The notes under the pieces are model-generated. The model saw only the letters and a program-made list of their open reading frames with translations, ran no database searches and was not told the origin of the DNA. The position numbers and the translations under genes are program-made. 64,000 nt of DNA from 20CM-2-55-15 sp964633285 (lineage in GTDB: Bacteria > Acidobacteriota > Terriglobia > 20CM-2-55-15), in contig CAZWGA010000008.1 in the NCBI GenBank assembly GCA_964633285.1, positions 74,109 through 138,108 of the forward strand, written 5' to 3'. Position 1 is the first letter of the stretch. Each line of letters starts with the position of its first letter. Shown piece after piece: positions 59,492 to 64,000 of this stretch.

Positions 59492-59524
59492 GTTCTTTCG
59501 CTCCCTATTCTTATGCGAACCGGT

Positions 59525-60418
59525 TCACTTCCACAGATACTGAAACTTGATCTGCGACTTCATGCTTTGCCCGTTGAAAGGCGCGAATTTCGACAAATCC
59601 GTTGTCAATACATCCAGCAGCGTCACTCGCTGCCGGTTCAGACGAATCAGACGAGGCCTGCCGGATATACCGGCCAGCCTGGCAGTTATGTCGACGGCAT
59701 CCTGAAAATTGCCGATCTCGTCGATCAATTTACGTTGCCGGGCATCCCTTCCCGTAAAGACACGGCCGTCCGCCATGGATCGAACATCCTGAAGGTCGAT
59801 TTTCCGGCCTGACGCCACGGCTTCGACAAATTGTACGTACATATCGTCGATAAGGCCCTGAAAATACTTACGCTCATTATCCGTCAGAGCCCGCGCGGGC
59901 GATCCTGTGTCTTTGAACTCACCCGTTTTGAAAACCACTTCCTTCAGCTTTGCCCACTCCAGCAGATCCGCATAATTCACCCATTCTGCAATTACTCCGA
60001 TGCTGCCGACAATGGTTCCCGGATTGGCGACAATTTTGTTGGCGGCGCAAGCAACATAATAGGCGCCGGAAGCTCCGGTTGAAGAAAGGTAGGCTACAAC
60101 GATTTTGTCCTTCTTCTCCCGAAGCCGTTTGACCTCCGTATAGATCTCCTGTGATACGGCCACACCGCCACCGGGAGAGTCGATATTCAAAAGAATGGCC
60201 TTTACGGAGTTTGAATCCTCATACCGCTTGAGTTGATCGAGGATGGGCCGCGACTGAATCAGTTCCCCTTCGATATCGACAACCTGAACTCGATCTGAAA
60301 AGACGAATTCCGCTCCATCCTCGTCCCTGAACGTAACGAGAATGGCGATTAAACTCACTGCCAGAAGCACAAAGGCTCCTCCGCCAAGGAGGAGCCACAT
60401 GAGCATGCGATTGCGCAT
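59525..60418 (-). CDS. sppA: Signal peptide peptidase SppA
   Basis: A 297-residue membrane-bound serine protease that clears cleaved signal peptides. An N-terminal anchor (MLMWLLLGGGAFVLLAVSLIAILV, shown in part as LLLGGGAFVLLAVSL) is followed by the S49 domain: NIDSPGGGVAVSQEIY, then TGASGAYYVACAANKIVANP with catalytic Ser117 and GEFKDTGSP with Lys169. The 52-residue spacing equals that of the SppA36 type, and one catalytic domain of this kind is used as a tetramer. It lies 10 bases after rpsA on the same strand. Confidence 0.95.
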   Translation of the reverse strand: MRNRMLMWLLLGGGAFVLLAVSLIAILVTFRDEDGAEFVFSDRVQVVDIEGELIQSRPILDQLKRYEDSNSVKAILLNIDSPGGGVAVSQEIYTEVKRLREKKDKIVVAYLSSTGASGAYYVACAANKIVANPGTIVGSIGVIAEWVNYADLLEWAKLKEVVFKTGEFKDTGSPARALTDNERKYFQGLIDDMYVQFVEAVASGRKIDLQDVRSMADGRVFTGRDARQRKLIDEIGNFQDAVDITARLAGISGRPRLIRLNRQRVTLLDVLTTDLSKFAPFNGQSMKSQIKFQYLWK

Positions 60419-60428
60419 TCGTGTTTAA

Positions 60429-62171
60429 TCAGGAATTGTCTTTTGCGTGGAACAAGTCCGCCAGAGTCGCGCCGCCATCGGCGTTGTCGCGGTATGTGTC
60501 GTATTCCTTGCGTTCCGCGTCTTCACCGAGAGCTTTGTGGCTCAAGCCGATTTTGTGCTCGTTGGGACTCAGCTTAATGATCTTAAACTCGCCGTCCTCG
60601 CCTAATCTGAAACGGCTCTCAACATTTTCACGGTCCGCGTCTTCAAACTCCGACACGTGGCACAAACCTTCGATACCTTCGTCGAGTTCTACGAAGACGC
60701 CGAACGGCGCATGACGCACGATCCGGCCGCGAATGCTGTCGCCGACATGATGATTGGTAAAGAACTGCTCCCAGACATCCGGCTGCATCTGTTTGATGCC
60801 GAGCGAAAGCCGATGATTATCCGTATCGATATTCAGGATAACGGCATCAACACGCTCGCCCTTCTTCAAGACCTCGGATGGATGCTTGATCCTTCGCGGA
60901 GAGATGTCGGACACGTGAACCAGGCCGTCGATACCTTCCTCAACTTCAATGAAGGCGCCAAAATCCGTCAGGTTGCGGACGCGGCCGCTGATAATCGACC
61001 CAATGGCATAACGCTCAGCCAGAGTGCTCCACGGATCGGGTTCGGTTTGCTTGAGACCCAGCGAAATCCGCCGATTGTCCATATCCACATCGAGCACAAC
61101 CGCTTCGATATCCTGGCCTGCCTGCAGAAGTTTCGACGGATGCTTCACACGCTTACTCCACGACATCTCGGAAACGTGGATCAGGCCTTCCACGCCGGCT
61201 TCGAGTTCAACAAAGGCGCCGTAGTCGGTAATATTCACGACTTTCCCCGTAACCCGCGCGCCCACAGGATAAACCTGCCGCACCAGAGTCCATGGATCCG
61301 GAGTGAGTTGCTTGTATCCGAGAGATACGCGCTCCTTTTCCTTGTCGTATTTCAGAATCTTGACGCTGATCTCATCGCCGACATTGAACATTTCCGATGG
61401 ATGACTCACGCGCCCCCACGAAAGGTCCGTAACATGAAGTAAGCCGTCGATACCGCCGAGATCGATGAATACTCCGTAATCGGTAATATTCTTAACAATT
61501 CCCCGTACTTCGGCATCTTCCTTCAACACTTCAAGCGTGAACGCCTTTTTCCGCGCCTGTTCGTTTTCCAGCACGAGTTTGCGTGACAGAACAATGTTGC
61601 CACGCTTGCGGTTGAGTTTGATGACGCGGCACTCGATTTCTTTTCCCTTCAAAGAATCGAGATTCTTAACGGGCCTGACGTCAATCTGAGACCCTGGAAG
61701 GAAAGCACGAATGCCGATGTCCACCGACAGTCCGCCTTTGATCCGTTCGATAACACGGCCACGGATAATACTGTTGTCGTTGTAAGCCTTTTCGACTTCT
61801 TCCCAGACTTTTACTTTTTCCGCTTTCTCTTTCGAAAGCACAATGTGTCCATCGCCGTCTTCCGTGTCCTCGAGAAGCACGTCGATGACATCACCCACTT
61901 TTATAAGGACCTGTCCACCGGGATCTGTAAATTGAGCAACAGGAATAATGCCCTCGGATTTGTATCCGATGTCTACGACAACATCTGTGTCCGTGATCTT
62001 CAAAACCGTGCCTTTCATCACTTCGCCTTCTGCGAATTTCCGGGCACCGTACTGATCTAGAAGCTTCTCGTAGTTTTCTTCCTCCTCCCCTCTTGGAATT
62101 GCAAATTGGCCGCCCTGATCCTTTTGTCGGGCACGCTCTGCGCCGGCCAATTTTCCGGGTTCGTTAACCAT
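60429..62171 (-). CDS. rpsA: 30S ribosomal protein S1
   Basis: A 580-residue RNA-binding protein with six S1 OB-folds. They begin near 49 (GTVLKITDTDVVVDIGYKSE), 133, 218 (GIVKNITDYGVFIDLGGIDG), 303 (GKVVNITDYGAFVELEAGVE), 390 and 477, with the acidic ends LSRKLVLE and GLKQTEPDPW. It loads leader mRNA onto the ribosome. A clear AGGAGG precedes the ATG. The N-terminal 45 residues are extra charged sequence before domain 1, as in Bacteroidetes/Acidobacteriota versions. The gene is divergent from rpmE across a 234-base gap. Confidence 0.95.
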   Translation of the reverse strand: MVNEPGKLAGAERARQKDQGGQFAIPRGEEEENYEKLLDQYGARKFAEGEVMKGTVLKITDTDVVVDIGYKSEGIIPVAQFTDPGGQVLIKVGDVIDVLLEDTEDGDGHIVLSKEKAEKVKVWEEVEKAYNDNSIIRGRVIERIKGGLSVDIGIRAFLPGSQIDVRPVKNLDSLKGKEIECRVIKLNRKRGNIVLSRKLVLENEQARKKAFTLEVLKEDAEVRGIVKNITDYGVFIDLGGIDGLLHVTDLSWGRVSHPSEMFNVGDEISVKILKYDKEKERVSLGYKQLTPDPWTLVRQVYPVGARVTGKVVNITDYGAFVELEAGVEGLIHVSEMSWSKRVKHPSKLLQAGQDIEAVVLDVDMDNRRISLGLKQTEPDPWSTLAERYAIGSIISGRVRNLTDFGAFIEVEEGIDGLVHVSDISPRRIKHPSEVLKKGERVDAVILNIDTDNHRLSLGIKQMQPDVWEQFFTNHHVGDSIRGRIVRHAPFGVFVELDEGIEGLCHVSEFEDADRENVESRFRLGEDGEFKIIKLSPNEHKIGLSHKALGEDAERKEYDTYRDNADGGATLADLFHAKDNS

Positions 62172-62405
62172 TGTGATCGTTTCCTCCTGGAACTAATTGC
62201 AAACTTGCTACGGTAACCAATTTTGAAATCCATTGCAACCGCCGGGCTGGAATTCATCGCGAGTTTTCAGGAGCGCATCAGGCGGGAAATCGGGCACACG
62301 ATGTCCTTCTGTAACAGCGGCTTAATGAACGTCAGTACTATAGTCAATGCTCTAGCTGAAATCAAACGGGAAAATGTATAATTGTCGGGTTCTTTTGGAG
62401 GCTTA
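62172..62405. other. Divergent rpsA-rpmE intergenic region
   Basis: These 234 bases hold the promoter regions of rpsA (minus) and rpmE (plus). On the plus strand TATAAT at 62377-62382 is a good -10 box about 25 bases before the rpmE ATG, but no clear -35 is seen. A GGAGG at 62397-62401 serves rpmE. No gene or riboswitch is apparent in it. Confidence 0.5.
62377..62382 (+). promoter_or_regulatory. Candidate -10 box of rpmE promoter
   Basis: TATAAT, a perfect sigma-70 -10 hexamer, with TG directly before it. It lies 23 bases before the rpmE ATG, so the leader would be short. No matching -35 was found at 17 bases. Confidence 0.4.
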
Positions 62406-62606
62406 ATGAAAGCAAACATACATCCGAACTACGTCGAAGCCGTTGTGAGATGCGCTTGCGGCGAAACTTTCAAAACCCGCTCGACGAAACCGGAAATTCA
62501 TCTGGAAATCTGCTCCAAGTGTCATCCGTTTTTTACCGGCAAGCAGAAACTGGTTGATACTGCAGGCCGAGTCGAACGATTCCAACGTAAGTACAAGAAA
62601 AACTAA
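62406..62606 (+). CDS. rpmE: 50S ribosomal protein L31
   Basis: A 66-residue ribosomal protein started at the ATG at 62406 behind GGAGG. The zinc-binding cysteines of the C+ type are present: Cys16 and Cys18 (RCACGETF), Cys36 and Cys39 (ICSKCHPF). KANIHPNYVEAVV is the family opening. Because it is the zinc-containing form, a zinc-independent paralogue may exist elsewhere. It opens the group rpmE - DUF1385 - prfA, a common arrangement. The following gene starts 16 bases after its stop. Confidence 0.95.
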   Translation: MKANIHPNYVEAVVRCACGETFKTRSTKPEIHLEICSKCHPFFTGKQKLVDTAGRVERFQRKYKKN

Positions 62607-62622
62607 CGTCGAGGTTCATGGA

Positions 62623-63591
62623 TTGATTCTCAAATATTTGAAACATCTCTTTGTCGTGTCTACGTCATGGGCCCTCAGCTCCAGTGACGATGAGATTCTC
62701 GTTGGGGGCCAGGCCGTCATCGAAGGGGTGATGATGCGTTCCCCTAAAGGCTACTCGGTAGCCGTGCGGCGTCCGGATGGAACAGTCCGGACAATGAAGG
62801 AAATGCTTTTGACCATGGGACAAAAGTGGAAGATCTTCAAAGTGCCCGTGGTTCGAGGCGTTGGAGTGCTGGGTCAGGCTCTCGTGCTGGGAATCCGCGC
62901 CCTTTTCTTTTCCGCGGAAGAAGCATTGGCCGAGGATGCGGCAAAAAACGAAACGAAACCGGCCACCGCCAAATCCGGTTCGGGTCAAATGCCCTCATGG
63001 TTGATTGCCGGAAACTTTATTCTGGCGCTCGGCGTGAACATTCTGCTCTTCGTGGCCCTGCCGCTGTTCATCACCCGCCTGGTGCAGACTCAGATCGGTT
63101 TTCAAAGTTCGATACTGTTCAACGGAATCGACGGAGTCTTCCGCGTGCTCGTCTTTGTGATTTTCCTCTACACGGTGTCATGGATGAAGGACATGAACCG
63201 CGTGTTTCAATATCACGGAGCCGAACATAAGACCGTTTACAATTTCGAAGCACGCGAAGAATTGAAAGTCGTCAACGCGAAACGATTCTCGACGTTGCAT
63301 CCACGCTGCGGAACGAGCTTCCTTCTCGTTGTGATGATCGTCAGTATTCTCGTGTTTTCGATCGCTCACTTCGATACGTTTGCCGGCAAGCTTCTGTCAC
63401 GGATCGCGTTGCTCCCGCTCGTTGCCGGAATTTCGTATGAGATCATTCGCTATTCGGCAAAGCATCCGAAGAGCCTGCTTCGCATTGTGACCCTTCCGGG
63501 ATTGTTGCTTCAAAAGATCACAACGAAGGAGCCTGATGAAAATCAACTCGAGATCGCTATTCGCGCCCTCGAGGAAGCTCTTACGGTATGA
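62623..63591 (+). CDS. DUF1385 (YqhQ-like) membrane protein
   Basis: A 322-residue protein. I start at the TTG at 62623, which has GAGG eight bases upstream; no ATG occurs before GVMMRSP, so the start is unsure. The motif GGQAVIEGVMMRSPKGYSVAVR lies near residue 30, and HGAEHKTVYNFEA near 205 marks the DUF1385 family. Three to four hydrophobic segments appear between about 120 and 300. The family is conserved but uncharacterised; the gene is often beside prfA and rpmE. It overlaps prfA by four bases (ATGA). Confidence 0.85.
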   Translation: MILKYLKHLFVVSTSWALSSSDDEILVGGQAVIEGVMMRSPKGYSVAVRRPDGTVRTMKEMLLTMGQKWKIFKVPVVRGVGVLGQALVLGIRALFFSAEEALAEDAAKNETKPATAKSGSGQMPSWLIAGNFILALGVNILLFVALPLFITRLVQTQIGFQSSILFNGIDGVFRVLVFVIFLYTVSWMKDMNRVFQYHGAEHKTVYNFEAREELKVVNAKRFSTLHPRCGTSFLLVVMIVSILVFSIAHFDTFAGKLLSRIALLPLVAGISYEIIRYSAKHPKSLLRIVTLPGLLLQKITTKEPDENQLEIAIRALEEALTV

Positions 63592-64000
63592 GCACCACTG
63601 CGAATCTTCTCATCGACAAGCTCCGCAATGTGGAAGCTCGATACGAAGAACTGAATATAGAACTCGCAGACCCGCAGGTTGTTTCGGATTCCAAACGCTA
63701 TCAGAAAGCAGCGAAGGCGCATGCCGATCTCGGAGAGATCGTATCGAAGTATCGCGAGTACAAGGACCTCGAACACGGAATTCGCGAGACACAAGCCATG
63801 GTCCGCGAAGAAACGGATCCTGAACTCAAGGCAATGGCGGAAGAAGAACTGGCCAGCCTCGAGCATCGCCTGACGCAGTGCGAAAGTGAAGTCAAACTGC
63901 TTCTGCTCCCCAAAGATCCCAACGATGAACGGAACGTCATCCTCGAAATCCGCGCGGGTACCCGCGGAACCGAAGCAGACTTTTTCGTTCCGGATGTGTT
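63588..64000 (+). CDS. prfA: Peptide chain release factor 1 (partial, 3' end beyond window)
   Basis: A 137-residue fragment of RF1, the class-I factor for UAA and UAG stops. The N-terminal helical domain (ANLLIDKLRNVEARYEELNI, then DPQVVSDSKRYQKAAKAHAD) and PKDPNDERNVILEIRAGT fix the identity. The typical continuation is GGDEAALF; here RGTEADFF appears in the last bases, an unusual change in a conserved stretch. The GGQ and PxT motifs would lie beyond the window. Its ATG overlaps the DUF1385 stop. Confidence 0.92.
   Translation, partial: MSTTANLLIDKLRNVEARYEELNIELADPQVVSDSKRYQKAAKAHADLGEIVSKYREYKDLEHGIRETQAMVREETDPELKAMAEEELASLEHRLTQCESEVKLLLLPKDPNDERNVILEIRAGTRGTEADFFVPDV

Overview
The window looks like chromosomal DNA of a soil or sediment Acidobacteriota bacterium (fairly confident on phylum, no lower rank). 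The evidence is a TIGR03435-type protein (48848-49777), an Oar-like TonB-dependent receptor with an N-terminal carboxypeptidase-regulatory domain (33187-37182), a DUF6152 protein next to two tandem 'GHWEG' paralogues, a PEP-CTERM protein, and moderately high GC with short intergenic gaps. I saw no rRNA, tRNA, CRISPR array, prophage or intact insertion sequence. No gene-free stretch exceeds about 240 bases.

Layout. 1-5332 (minus) runs xseA, an OxlT-like MFS transporter, a benzoate-CoA-ligase-like enzyme, ttcA and a GlcG/HbpS-like protein cut by the window edge. 5358-8693 holds a degenerate ATP-grasp orphan, a PEP-CTERM protein, a membrane methyltransferase and an SGNH hydrolase. 8702-12499 (minus) is central metabolism: class I aldolase, DUF2905, ndk, sucD, sucC. 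12631-18922 (plus) is a distinctive cassette: ECF sigma factor, TPR-CHAT protease, HxxxCxxC zinc-finger protein, HD-GYP protein and a secreted subtilisin with a 24-bp tandem repeat. 18946-25607 (minus) has a glycosyltransferase, a hexapeptide acyltransferase, an M28 peptidase, pyruvate kinase and a membrane-anchored TPR protein; a second such TPR protein diverges from it (25693-27996).

27989-38592 appears to be one regulatory unit. A TetR gene overlaps a split PEP-synthase-like enzyme pair on the minus strand. Divergently read are a DUF6152 protein, two tandem paralogues, the Oar-like receptor and a haem/copper lipoprotein. Nearly the same palindrome occurs at 31060-31072 (tetR/DUF6152 intergenic region) and 33097-33109 (upstream of the receptor), so one TetR protein may control both. 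A REP-like double palindrome (37194-37246) lies directly against the start codon of the haem lipoprotein.

38737-46859 carries sdhCAB, myo-inositol-1-phosphate synthase, a TPR protein, an MscS channel and glgC. 46856-49777 (minus) holds a dihaem cytochrome, a PaaG-like hydratase/isomerase, a ferritin-like di-iron protein and the TIGR03435 protein. 49841-54095 includes a DksA-like protein, a peroxiredoxin, and the twitching ATPases PilT and PilU-like followed by a pseudo-receiver. 54103-62171 (minus, except one GNAT gene) holds small membrane and zinc-ribbon proteins, gamma-glutamyltransferase, a MobA-like nucleotidyltransferase, DUF4159, HIT, HU/IHF, SppA and ribosomal protein S1. 62406-64000 is rpmE, a DUF1385 protein and the start of prfA.

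The two most interesting systems are the sigma/TPR-CHAT/zinc-finger/subtilisin cassette, whose parts recall protease-gated sigma-factor control, and the TetR unit with its duplicated operator. Function in both cases is inferred, not shown.
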